Part shown: in pieces, positions 1 to 7,163 of the stretch | Numbering within the stretch: position 1 is the first letter of the stretch | Layout: every line of letters begins with the position of its first letter | Assembly (NCBI GenBank): GCA_947177165.1 | Contig: CAMWTP010000057.1 | Span: 1 to 32,505 of the forward strand | DNA length: 32,505 bases | Direction of reading: 5' to 3' | Source of the DNA: an uncultured Lachnospiraceae bacterium | GTDB taxonomy: Bacteria > Bacillota > Clostridia > Lachnospirales > Lachnospiraceae | Notes under the pieces: generated by a model | What the model was told of the DNA's origin: nothing | The model's input: only the letters and a program-made list of their open reading frames with translations | The model's database searches: none | Position numbers and translations under genes: made by a program

Positions 1-23
1 CTCTGATGGGACTTCATTAAAAA

Positions 24-500
24 TCAGATATTAAAATGACTGTGAATAGTAACATCTATTATATTCAAATTAAACATTTTATCTTGATACGCATTTTTTA
101 AAATGAATCCACAGAAAAACACTGTTGATAATACGCCCAAAATGAGAAATCCAGAAAACCTTATTCTGTCTACAATATTTTTTCTTTTCTTATTATAATA
201 ATTTTTAAAAATGTAATTTACGTGAAATGTTTCCCAATTCATATTTTCATTTTCTTCCTCGAAAAATACACGTATATATGTTGATATTTTTGATATAGAC
301 CACCAATAATCATAATATACACATTGAAAGGGAATTATTGCCACATATGTTACTAAAAACAAATAATATGACCATTGTAGTCCTAATACAAATAATGAGC
401 AAAATATCATATACATATACAACCATACATTTCTTTGAACTTCTTCTAATGCAATTATTTCATTTCTTAATGACTCATATTCTTGCTTACTTTCCTTCAT
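24..500 (-). CDS. small membrane protein, unknown function
   Basis: I do not recognise a named family. The 158-residue product has a short charged N-terminal helix, two closely spaced membrane segments at about residues 25-42 and 44-62, a charged middle part, and a third membrane segment near 114-134. I chose the ATG at 500 because AAAGGA lies six bases upstream of it. An in-frame ATG at 527 has no clear ribosome binding site. It lies next to a toxin-antitoxin pair in the accessory island, so a role in element maintenance or defence is possible but not shown. The gene is AT-rich like the rest of the island. Confidence 0.6.
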   Translation of the reverse strand: MKESKQEYESLRNEIIALEEVQRNVWLYMYMIFCSLFVLGLQWSYYLFLVTYVAIIPFQCVYYDYWWSISKISTYIRVFFEEENENMNWETFHVNYIFKNYYNKKRKNIVDRIRFSGFLILGVLSTVFFCGFILKNAYQDKMFNLNIIDVTIHSHFNI

Positions 501-633
501 CCTAAGTCCTTTCGATTTTATCATCATCCATTTTTCACAAAAAAGCAGTTTATTACAAAATAACTATCAAACCATCACAATTTATTATCATACCACAACC
601 ACAATCCAATTTCCATATCTCACCACAGAATCG

Positions 634-681
634 TAAAAAAATAAGGCATACCAGATAAGTCCACCCTATCCGATATGCCTT
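634..681 (-). terminator. intrinsic terminator after the toxin-antitoxin pair
   Basis: On the minus strand AAGGCATA pairs with TATGCCTT, with an inner GATA/TATC stem, and a run of seven T follows. It sits directly below the stop of the small gene ending at 693. Its outer stem is nearly the same as that of the terminator at 1613-1657. Confidence 0.8.
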
Positions 682-692
682 TTCACATCATT

Positions 693-911
693 TTACATTC
701 TCAACAATTCAGTCTCATTTATTTCATTATATATAAACTCCGCCCACTCCTGTACCGTATCATGCTCTACATAATTCTTATCCCGCCGCAAGGCTTCTGA
801 TAAGTAAGAGTTTTGAACAGCACGATGCGCTTCTACTTCATTCATATTGTACTCTCTTACCAGAGTATCTTTAACAAATCCCTTAAATTCCCTTATTTCT
901 GCATTTGTCAT
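693..911 (-). CDS. small DUF3791-like protein, probable antitoxin partner
   Basis: This 72-residue acidic, helical protein has the general look of DUF3791 proteins, which commonly sit beside DUF3990 genes. That match is from memory and is weaker than the one for its neighbour. The ATG at 911 is preferred because AAGGTGA precedes it at good spacing. A GTG at 920 would overlap the stop of the upstream gene. It starts six bases after the putative toxin ends and is followed at once by a terminator, so the two genes form a closed two-gene unit. An antitoxin role is inferred from this layout. Confidence 0.6.
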   Translation of the reverse strand: MTNAEIREFKGFVKDTLVREYNMNEVEAHRAVQNSYLSEALRRDKNYVEHDTVQEWAEFIYNEINETELLRM

Positions 912-916
912 ACTGC

Positions 917-1510
917 TCACCTTCTTTCTATTAACTTTAAATACTTTTCTTTGCCTGTTATTATATCACAAGACAACATTGTTATGCAAGAAAAAGCTTT
1001 TATTGAATGAAATGAATATTGTTGTGGATATACCCCTTTGTCCTTTAAAAACTTACGATAATCCACATCTTTAGGTGCTATATTCCCTAAATTGACCTGA
1101 TATGCAATATTCGCAATACTTCCGTCCGCAATCTCTCCATAACAGATATCATATTTGCCATCCTGATTATGTTCTTTTATATCATATGCCTCTAAAATAT
1201 CCTTTGTCAATCTATTGTTCAGAACAAACTGTCCCCATCTTTCACTATGCCTCACATATTGGCCAACCGACAGTTCTAATTCTTTCTTTAAAGAAAAATC
1301 CATTGTTACTATATATGGCTTTTCGTTTTTTCTATACTTTCTGTTAAACTTATCAGTCGCCCTTATAGCTGAAATTGCAGCATGATCATAATTCGGTGTC
1401 GTATAAAAGCCTATGCCAAAATCAAGATATTTTTTGCTGTATTTCAAATCTATTCCATTGGTCATTATATTAATTGCAGAACTATAGTTTGTTCCGTGAT
1501 AAAGTTTCAC
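917..1510 (-). CDS. DUF3990 protein, ADP-ribosyltransferase-like probable toxin
   Basis: The 197-residue protein opens with KLYHGT (His5), followed by GIGFYTT (Tyr36) and ICYGEIADG (Glu126). This spacing fits the H-Y-E pattern of the ADP-ribosyltransferase fold seen in DUF3990 proteins. A late QYSFHS segment near residue 164 also fits the family. The start is a GTG at 1510 with AAGGGGG eight bases upstream. DUF3990 genes are often found in toxin-antitoxin pairs on mobile elements, and the small gene at 693-911 follows it closely. The target of modification cannot be read from the sequence. The catalytic assignment rests on motif reading only. Confidence 0.72.
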   Translation of the reverse strand: MKLYHGTNYSSAINIMTNGIDLKYSKKYLDFGIGFYTTPNYDHAAISAIRATDKFNRKYRKNEKPYIVTMDFSLKKELELSVGQYVRHSERWGQFVLNNRLTKDILEAYDIKEHNQDGKYDICYGEIADGSIANIAYQVNLGNIAPKDVDYRKFLKDKGVYPQQYSFHSIKAFSCITMLSCDIITGKEKYLKLIERR

Positions 1511-1529
1511 TATTTTTCCCCCTTAATAT

Positions 1530-1542
1530 TTGTCATATTATA
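1530..1542 (-). promoter_or_regulatory. extended -10 promoter of the toxin-antitoxin unit
   Basis: On the minus strand TGTTATAAT occurs at 1545-1537, an extended -10 element (TGn plus TATAAT). The -35 region is poor. It would start transcription about 20 bases before the GTG of the toxin gene. Confidence 0.5.
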
Positions 1543-1612
1543 ACACAAAATACGAACTTCATCTACAATTTTCTCCATTCTATTGCAAATATCACACTGA
1601 CATTTCATTTAT

Positions 1613-1657
1613 CTCTTTAAAACAAGGCACACCAGACTTTCACATCCGATATGCCTT
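1613..1657 (-). terminator. intrinsic terminator of the HNH operon
   Basis: On the minus strand AAGGCATATCGGA forms an imperfect stem with TCTGGTGTGCCTT, followed by GTTTTAAAG. It lies 30 bases after the stop of the 128-residue gene. It is clearly related in sequence to the terminator at 634-681. Confidence 0.65.
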
Positions 1658-1687
1658 ATAATAAATCATCCTACAAAACTTACCACA

Positions 1688-2074
1688 TCAACTAAAATAT
1701 CTTTTATTCTGTTCCTGCTTTATTTTTTCATGCGCTTTATCTAACTGCGTCCTATATTTGTCCATAAAAGCATCAGCCTTTCTACGATCCCCATTTTTTA
1801 TATTATCTTTTGCCCTATTGACAATCTTTTGCAGTCTTCTTTTCGCATCTTCATCTTCCTTTTCACGCTGTATACGTCTTGCCTCTGCATTACTATGTGT
1901 GCGTGAAATGATTCCATCTACTCTGTCCTTCCCTTCCTGTTCTAAATCTCTGCCTTTAACAGATTCCAATAAATTACCATATCTCTCTTTCTCTGTAGCA
2001 CCTTCTGAAATAATTTTCTGTGCCTGTTTATCAATACTTTTCTGTAACATTTTCATGTATAAATCATCTGTCAT
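1688..2074 (-). CDS. charged helical protein, unknown function
   Basis: The 128-residue product is almost wholly hydrophilic, rich in Lys, Glu, Asp and Arg, with no membrane segment or cysteine. It is likely one or two long helices or a coiled coil. I recognise no family. GGAGG precedes the ATG at 2074. It is the last gene of a three-gene run (HNH endonuclease, 63-residue protein, this gene) and has a terminator just beyond. Both small genes of the run begin Met-Thr-Asp. A phage-type accessory or regulatory protein is a guess from context. Confidence 0.6.
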   Translation of the reverse strand: MTDDLYMKMLQKSIDKQAQKIISEGATEKERYGNLLESVKGRDLEQEGKDRVDGIISRTHSNAEARRIQREKEDEDAKRRLQKIVNRAKDNIKNGDRRKADAFMDKYRTQLDKAHEKIKQEQNKRYFS

Positions 2075-2092
2075 ATTATAATTCCTCCGATC

Positions 2093-2284
2093 TTAATATC
2101 TCACTAAATTTTTTTCAACCTGCATTTCTGCTTCAAGCTGTACTCTTTTTTCATTGATTCTGCATAGTTCGTCTTTGTCATGATTAATATGCGCTATATT
2201 TTCTTCCATATCTAACATATGAAATTTCTCTGCATACTCATCCTCAATCAGTTTGGTTTTAATTCTTCTTTCAAAATCTGTCAT
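2093..2284 (-). CDS. 63-residue charged protein, unknown function
   Basis: A short acidic helical product with one cysteine and no recognisable domain. AGGAGG lies upstream of the ATG at 2284. It begins 33 bases after the HNH gene ends and stops 18 bases before the next gene, so all three are likely cotranscribed. A coiled coil or small DNA-mimic protein would fit the composition, but nothing in the sequence proves either. Confidence 0.55.
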   Translation of the reverse strand: MTDFERRIKTKLIEDEYAEKFHMLDMEENIAHINHDKDELCRINEKRVQLEAEMQVEKNLVRY

Positions 2285-2317
2285 AATTTTAATCCTCCTA
2301 AAATTTGTTTATCAGTT

Positions 2318-3328
2318 TTAATCTTCTACAAATGGTTTAACTTCATATCTCAAAAGCGCATCATACACCTTTTTGGGAACCTTGTTTTTATACTTGTCTG
2401 CCATAATCAATATATCAGCCTGTTTATGTCTCTTATATTCCTCAAATGCTTCTTCTGGTGTCTCCCAATAGGATAATCTGATTGCTTCATCATGTCCATA
2501 TGGCTTGATAACACCATAATACATTTTCATGCGACTATCATACCTTACACCCAGCGGCAAATCATTCCTTGCATTCTTTGATTTTGACCTGTGTTTCTTA
2601 CAGTTGGACAACATAGTATTCAATGTCTGAGGAAGAATACAACACTTATCTGGCGCATACTCTTTATTCCCTGGAAACAGCAAATCTTTGTCAACTGCCA
2701 TAGATTCACCATCACATTCATAGTACTCTGCATTCCACCATTCAGCAAAAGCATCCTTGTCATTTCGCCACAAATTACACATAAACGAACCATCATATAC
2801 ATCGTCCCTTTTGTAACAACGCATATAAATACCATTCCAGATTGAATATGCCGCATTTGATTTCAATGTTATGTATGGGATATATATTTGCTGTCTCTCC
2901 AACTCTTCCACAAGTAATATCCCACGTTCCAAATCAATGTACTCTTCACTGCTTACCCATACAAGATTTCTGTAAAAACAGTTATTTTTATCTCTGTCAA
3001 TATGCCATATCTTATTGCATTCATCTGGTCTTTCAAGAAAATGTTCTGCCACAAGTTTATCTGTATATGTTTCAATCTTCTTTTCTACTCCACTAAGCGT
3101 AAAATGTGCATAGCCTGTCTTATGCATATAGAATTTACCATGCAGATTATTTGTCAGTCTCCCATGATTGCTAATCCAATAATTATTAGTACCATTCACC
3201 AATACAAATATTTCATCATTGGATATCAGCTCTATTCCTGATCTCTTGATATCCAGTACTCTTTTATCTGATATGGATAGGTATTCTTTCAGTTCTCTTT
3301 TTTGTTCTATGGTTTTCTTTCTCTTCAT
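2318..3328 (-). CDS. HNH endonuclease with NUMOD4-like and AP2-like regions
   Basis: The 336-residue protein has a NUMOD4-like segment around residues 37-64 (NYWISNHGRL). An HNH core follows near 108-126, where IWHIDRDKNNCFYRNLVWVS carries the paired His and the NN...NL signature. A C-terminal part near 257-300 resembles AP2-type DNA-binding repeats (LGVRYDSRMKMYYGVI). This architecture is typical of free-standing homing-type endonucleases of phages and mobile elements. I use the ATG at 3328. A TTG at 3352 keeps the frame open but has no ribosome binding site. AAAGGAAG lies 13 bases before the ATG, which is rather far. It opens a three-gene operon and directly follows the gene-free hairpin region. 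Confidence 0.75.
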   Translation of the reverse strand: MKRKKTIEQKRELKEYLSISDKRVLDIKRSGIELISNDEIFVLVNGTNNYWISNHGRLTNNLHGKFYMHKTGYAHFTLSGVEKKIETYTDKLVAEHFLERPDECNKIWHIDRDKNNCFYRNLVWVSSEEYIDLERGILLVEELERQQIYIPYITLKSNAAYSIWNGIYMRCYKRDDVYDGSFMCNLWRNDKDAFAEWWNAEYYECDGESMAVDKDLLFPGNKEYAPDKCCILPQTLNTMLSNCKKHRSKSKNARNDLPLGVRYDSRMKMYYGVIKPYGHDEAIRLSYWETPEEAFEEYKRHKQADILIMADKYKNKVPKKVYDALLRYEVKPFVED

Positions 3329-3399
3329 TAATGTATTAATTCTTCCTTTCAATTTTCGATATGATAATAGATGCGTCTCCCGATCTGGTGACGCTAAAA

Positions 3400-4200
3400 T
3401 AGAGAGTCAGAAGTGGCTCCCTGATATAATTCATGTATTCAATTGTGTTTGATTTCAGATTTCGCAATCAGTTGCGATTTCTCAATTCTGCGTAATCGTG
3501 AAAATAAAGTTTTCCAGATTTGGATACACTGACTTTTCCCAGCTTGTTGGGAAAATATGATATTTTATAAATCTTTCGACAACAAACTGTCGATTATCTG
3601 CTTAGACCATCATGGACTAATTCATATTAATTTGCAATTATCCCACTATGGAACAACCTTTTACACACTTTTGTGAAAAATTCGTCTCTTTATAAGCGAT
3701 TGGTTTAAACCCACTGCTGTCAGTGAAGCCCATTTGGGCTAATCGTCGAAAACTCAAACGATACAAGCGGCTCACTTTATATGAATACCTTTCCTTACCC
3801 AAATATAGCAAACCTTTTAAAGCGTTCGCTTTGTAACGAACGGAATTGTTTTTAGATCACTTCTGTTTTATGAAGGGCTGTAACGAATCGTTACCAACCT
3901 GACAGAACAATTCATTCAATCAGCTTATATATTCAATTCTGCATAATGTCGGATTCAAATTTTCATACTGCAAATCTACACTCACATCTTGTGAAATCAG
4001 AATTAGCCCACGGGAATTTTCCCTTGAGACTTTCGCCCACTTATGGACAAATCCGTCCAAAACGTCACCGTAGCTACAAGTATACACCAGTTTCCCACGG
4101 GAAACCACCGTCCCACAGAACTGCGGTATATCGCATAATACTACCCACCTAAATATTCATACTGGCAGCAGAGGTGTACTGTAATAATTGTAAGTATGAG
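3400..4200 (-). ncRNA. candidate large structured RNA, copy B
   Basis: No coding frame is credible here, yet perfect hairpins follow one another. Arms are at 3462-3467/3472-3477, 3534-3541/3548-3555, 3576-3581/3588-3593, 3712-3716/3721-3725, 3727-3731/3736-3740, 3819-3832, 3880-3894, 4044-4048/4055-4059 and 4090-4105. The right end is a hairpin with arms 4158-4163 and 4193-4198, which on the minus strand would be the 5' end. Five sequence blocks at 3739-3894 recur in the same order in copy A. Strand is inferred from the neighbouring genes and from the promoter to the right. The ends are approximate and the RNA class is unknown to me. Confidence 0.5.
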
Positions 4201-4229
4201 TTGCGAATAGATTTAATCATACTAGACCA

Positions 4230-4908
4230 TTTTTATGATAAAAAATACTAAAAACCCCTGATTTATGAAGGATTAAACCAGACCACCAAAAGTGGAATTT
4301 GTTTTCCACAGCGGACAACACTTTCCACTTTTACGAAATCTGTTTGAACCAAAATCGTGAGATATAACCACAATGACAAAATGGCAATCTGGTCACATTC
4401 CCATTTCAGGAAGACGGTTTAACTGACATCTAAATGATACTCGAATTCAAAAGGTCATTTTGTCCTTCTGATTCAAGTTAAAAACTTTTTCACTTGATTG
4501 TCTGAGGTTGCATTTACCAACTTTTAAATTTGTTTACTTTATATTCAAGATAACAAATATTTACATTAACACTTCCAATCGGACTAATCGGCAAATAACC
4601 GTATATTTCAAAGGATACGCTTATAATAAATACCATCTAAATAGTAACACCTCTGCCTTGAAACAGGGTACCCGAAAATCTTAGGGAACCTACAATATAG
4701 CCACCCTTGAAAGTATGTAACGTTTTGTTACCTACTGGAAATGAATGTCCATGATGGACACACAATACATCTTCCCTTTAAGGGGATATCGTAAATCGCT
4801 ATAGCCCAAATGATTCAGCACTTAACAATCTGATACCTACTGATTATTCAACAGTTGGTCATGACCATCTAATAAGATAAGTATAAAATCGCACTTATCT
4901 TGAATATG
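4230..4908 (-). ncRNA. candidate large structured RNA, copy A
   Basis: This copy has a possible promoter just upstream, a 5' hairpin with nine-base perfect arms (4874-4882 and 4893-4901), then many more stems. They are 4856-4867, 4774-4784, 4746-4760, 4717-4731, 4473-4478/4492-4497, and a ten-base stem (4288-4297/4323-4332) inside an outer pairing of CAGA with TCTG. A weak stem followed by TTTTTAG near 4240-4275 may end the transcript. Blocks shared with copy B on the plus strand are CTAATCG (4584), TCAAAGGATAC (4608), AATACC (4629), AATATAGC (4694) and the GTAAC/GTTAC hairpin (4717). No tRNA or protein frame is present. Confidence 0.5.
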
Positions 4909-4915
4909 AGGTAGC

Positions 4916-4953
4916 ATTTTGCGACCACATATAAACAGCGTCAAATTTGACGC
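4916..4953 (-). promoter_or_regulatory. possible promoter with 16-bp palindrome for the structured RNA
   Basis: GCGTCAAATTTGACGC at 4938-4953 is a perfect palindrome. On the minus strand it contains TTGACG (4944-4939), followed 17 bases later by CAAAAT (4921-4916), a fair -35/-10 pair. The predicted start near 4908 lies just before the long 5' hairpin of copy A. The palindrome overlaps the -35 element, as an operator would. Confidence 0.35.
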
Positions 4954-4968
4954 ACCTTTTATATTGTT

Positions 4969-5480
4969 TTATGCGCTTTTATATAATTCCTTCGCAATCC
5001 TTGCTATGACACTTCCGCAACTTTCTCCTTCATTTATTCGTATAAATTTGCAATGAATCTGTTTTTCTATGATTTCTGCCTTATGGCATCATAATCTTTT
5101 TTATATTTATGCTCTTCTTCGTCAATTTCTATCGCTATGTTATACAACGGAATATACAAATCTATCCTATAATTATCAACTGAATATTGTAGAATGTACT
5201 TAATGTTCATTTCATCTAAGAAATCTTTTATTTCATTCAGATATTTATACTCAAATCTAGCAGAACGGATATTAAACTTATATCTATTCTTTATTATTTC
5301 AATTCCTTCATCATCTATTTGAAAACAAGGATAGCATTTACCACGATTAGACAAATATAAACTTTCTACAAAATGATTAGATAATTCAGGATTTCTTTTT
5401 AAAATACTTCTTACATCTCTTGTAACTTGATCATGTCTCTTTTCAAACTTTTTTGCTATCTCGATACTATCAATTAAAAT
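4969..5480 (-). pseudogene. broken Rha/BRO-like phage regulator with a nuclease-like C-terminus
   Basis: The frame from 5480 encodes an N-terminal Rha-like part (DSIEIAKKFEKRHDQVTRDV, then NRGKCYPCF). A second part, YRIDLYIPLYNIAIEIDEEE, resembles the DUF559/Vsr-like nuclease tail seen on some phage antirepressors. Two lesions are visible. The codon placed seven bases after a perfect GGAGGTG (5494-5488) is ATT, not ATG. Near 5070-5078 a stop follows RQKS. Restoring one A there extends the protein by about 33 residues (IIEKQIHCKFIRINEG...) to a stop at 4969. The corrected length would be about 170 residues. A sequencing error at the A run is the alternative to true decay. Confidence 0.65.
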
Positions 5481-5510
5481 TCTTTATCACCTCCAATTTA
5501 CTTATTCTCC

Positions 5511-5541
5511 AAATAAAAAGAAGATTGCTCAATAAACAATC
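5511..5541 (-). terminator. intrinsic terminator after the HU/Cys-protein operon
   Basis: On the minus strand AGATTG (5541-5536) pairs with CAATCT (5527-5522), and TCTTTTTATTT follows. It lies below the gene ending at 5616 and just above the ribosome binding site of the broken Rha-like gene. Confidence 0.75.
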
Positions 5542-5615
5542 TCCTAATAATTTATCATTTAGTTTCCCTAACAATTTAAACTATTTAATTTCCCTTTAAC
5601 ATGGAGTCAGATTTT

Positions 5616-5975
5616 TCATTTAGCAGCAGAGCTGTCATCAATCTTACATCTCAATGGACACCATTCAGGACATATCCCCGGTACATCACCTACACTCAAT
5701 TTCCCCATTTCATCTGTCCTATCTTCATGATCACAATAATAAATCCTGTTCCCATAATCATATGCCCTCATAAATTCACATTCGCTGCAATTAATTATCT
5801 TTTCCATATGTAACCTGCTCCTATCCTCATTAATCTCTACAACTGCATTATCAATCATGTTGTTTACAATCCGTTCTAATTCATCTGTGGTACATTTACC
5901 ATACAAAGCATTCATATTGTTCATATTGTTCATATTCTTTTCACTGATTATTACAACCCTGTCTTTTAACTGCAT
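5616..5975 (-). CDS. small cysteine-motif protein, phage-type, unknown function
   Basis: The 119-residue protein has an Asn/Met repeat near residues 14-22, coded by a short nine-base DNA repeat. A putative metal-binding half follows: CSECEFM near 63-69, then YYCDHE and CPEWCPL. Pairs of such cysteines suggest a small zinc-binding fold. GGGAGG precedes the ATG at 5975. The gene starts 15 bases after the next Cys protein ends, in a run HU - Cys protein - Cys protein that ends in a terminator. Small proteins with this CxxC...WCPL layout occur in prophages, but I cannot name a function. Confidence 0.65.
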   Translation of the reverse strand: MQLKDRVVIISEKNMNNMNNMNALYGKCTTDELERIVNNMIDNAVVEINEDRSRLHMEKIINCSECEFMRAYDYGNRIYYCDHEDRTDEMGKLSVGDVPGICPEWCPLRCKIDDSSAAK

Positions 5976-5990
5976 ATGTAACTTGCCTCC

Positions 5991-6311
5991 CTAAAAAATT
6001 GAATCTGACATATATTCCGGCTCTGGCACTTTTACTTGAATAAATTTTCCATTTTTATCCGTCAATACAATATCTGTTTTCATTTGAATTATATCTTCTG
6101 GCTTATGTTCTGTTTTTCTTCTATTCTGAAATATGTTAAAAAGCTTCACAAAATGTTTTCTTACTTTTGATCTCCTTAATGGACAGTCAGTTTCCATATT
6201 TATTTTTCTTATATGTTTCATATTTCTGGAGCAGTAATCTTCTAAATCAAGATATCTGCTTACATTTTTTCGATAGACACAATGATTACAATTCTCTGGT
6301 TTTATATCCAT
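5991..6311 (-). CDS. second small cysteine-motif protein, unknown function
   Basis: The 106-residue product begins MDIKPENCNHCVYRK and continues with YCSRN and CPLRRS. This is a CxxC...C...CPL pattern like its downstream neighbour but with otherwise different sequence. A basic helix and a hydrophilic tail follow. The ATG at 6311 is chosen because AGGAG precedes it by five bases. An ATG at 6341 would overlap the HU stop codon and has no such site. A metal-binding role is inferred from the cysteines only. Confidence 0.6.
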   Translation of the reverse strand: MDIKPENCNHCVYRKNVSRYLDLEDYCSRNMKHIRKINMETDCPLRRSKVRKHFVKLFNIFQNRRKTEHKPEDIIQMKTDIVLTDKNGKFIQVKVPEPEYMSDSIF

Positions 6312-6337
6312 ATAGACTCCTATTAAGCATCCTATTA

Positions 6338-6622
6338 TCAATGATTCTTTATCCTGTCTGACAGTCCCTCACTTGCAACAAATTTAATCTTCTCATGTTC
6401 TGGTATAATACATTGCTGCCCGGACTGTGGATTCCTGCCTATTCTCTCTTTTACTGTTTTCATTTGAAAGCTGCCGAATTTTAAAAGTTTTACCTTTTCG
6501 CCTTCACTCATATAGTCCATGAGCGTCGCAATGAATAAATCTAATCCCTTCATTGCATCTTTCTTCATTATTCCGCCTTTTTCAGCCATTCTATCTGCAA
6601 ATTCTTTTTTATTTACTGACAT
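6338..6622 (-). CDS. HU family DNA-binding protein
   Basis: The 94-residue protein has the HU/IHF fold signature: N-terminal helices, LLKFGSFQMK, then the GRNPQSG arm motif and an IPEHEKIKFVASEGLSD tail. These proteins bend DNA as dimers. AAGGAG precedes the ATG at 6622. It is the first gene of a run with the two Cys-motif proteins and lies in the AT-rich island, so it is more likely an element-encoded HU than the cell's main copy. A perfect TTGACA lies near 6727-6722 on the minus strand, but no good -10 follows. Confidence 0.85.
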   Translation of the reverse strand: MSVNKKEFADRMAEKGGIMKKDAMKGLDLFIATLMDYMSEGEKVKLLKFGSFQMKTVKERIGRNPQSGQQCIIPEHEKIKFVASEGLSDRIKNH

Positions 6623-6908
6623 ATGTGTTCTCCTTTTCTTCCATAAATTTTTTAATGAACTTCTTAAATTGTTTGTCTGGTCTGATTATCCTGTCTGCGT
6701 TACATGATTTGTGTATCAATTGTCAATGAAATGTCGTTTTTATGTTGCGTGTGACTTGGTGGTGATTATTGATAGTTGGTGATTAATGATTGATGGTTAA
6801 TTATTGATAGTGATAATTTGAATGGTATAGTGATTCTGGAATACCTCTGTGACTCGCTGTAAGCTATTCTAAGATGATTAAATGGCTTGTGTGTAATTTG
6901 ATCTCAGA

Positions 6909-6960
6909 CATCAAAATAAGCCCACTATCAGCTATTGTAATTTAACTGATAATGGACTTA
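6909..6960 (-). terminator. likely terminator of the metA transcription unit
   Basis: Fifteen-base arms at 6917-6931 and 6946-6960 pair with two mismatches. On the minus strand TTTTGATG follows. It lies about 200 bases beyond the metA stop with no gene between. Confidence 0.5.
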
Positions 6961-7021
6961 TGCATTTGTCCGAATATTAAATTATGGGAATTAGGATTTC
7001 GTTATATGAGTCTATTTTTCA

Positions 7022-7062
7022 TACCCCATTTTAATAAATATCGTACCCCATCCGTACCCCAT
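7022..7062. repeat. three direct copies of TACCCCAT
   Basis: Copies begin at 7022, 7044 and 7055, within 41 bases at the composition boundary. They could be integrase arm-type or other protein-binding sites. No integrase gene is in the window to support this. Confidence 0.4.
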
Positions 7063-7163
7063 TTTTGCAATAAATGACACAAATTTGCGATAATTTACGA
7101 TAGTTTCACAGAATACCAAATATACCGCAAAGCCTGATAAATACAGCATTTTCAAGCCTTTCC

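Larger units (their letters stand above)
6623..7163 (-). other. gene-free boundary between island and core genes
   Basis: No credible gene is seen in these 541 bases. The left part (6760-6836) is a degenerate repeat in which ATTATTGATAGT occurs at 6765 and again at 6800. A hairpin lies at 6917-6960, and three copies of TACCCCAT lie at 7022-7062. Codon use and base composition change sharply beyond about 7,100, which suggests an element edge. Confidence 0.5.

Noticed and set aside
3920..4108. A 62-codon open frame on the minus strand within the hairpin-rich region.
   Set aside because: It overlaps several perfect hairpins, shows no domain, and copy A has no counterpart frame at the matching place.
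3360..4960. Hairpin array considered as a CRISPR or an integron-like repeat array.
   Set aside because: The hairpins differ in sequence and spacing. There is no constant repeat with unique spacers and no cas or integrase gene.
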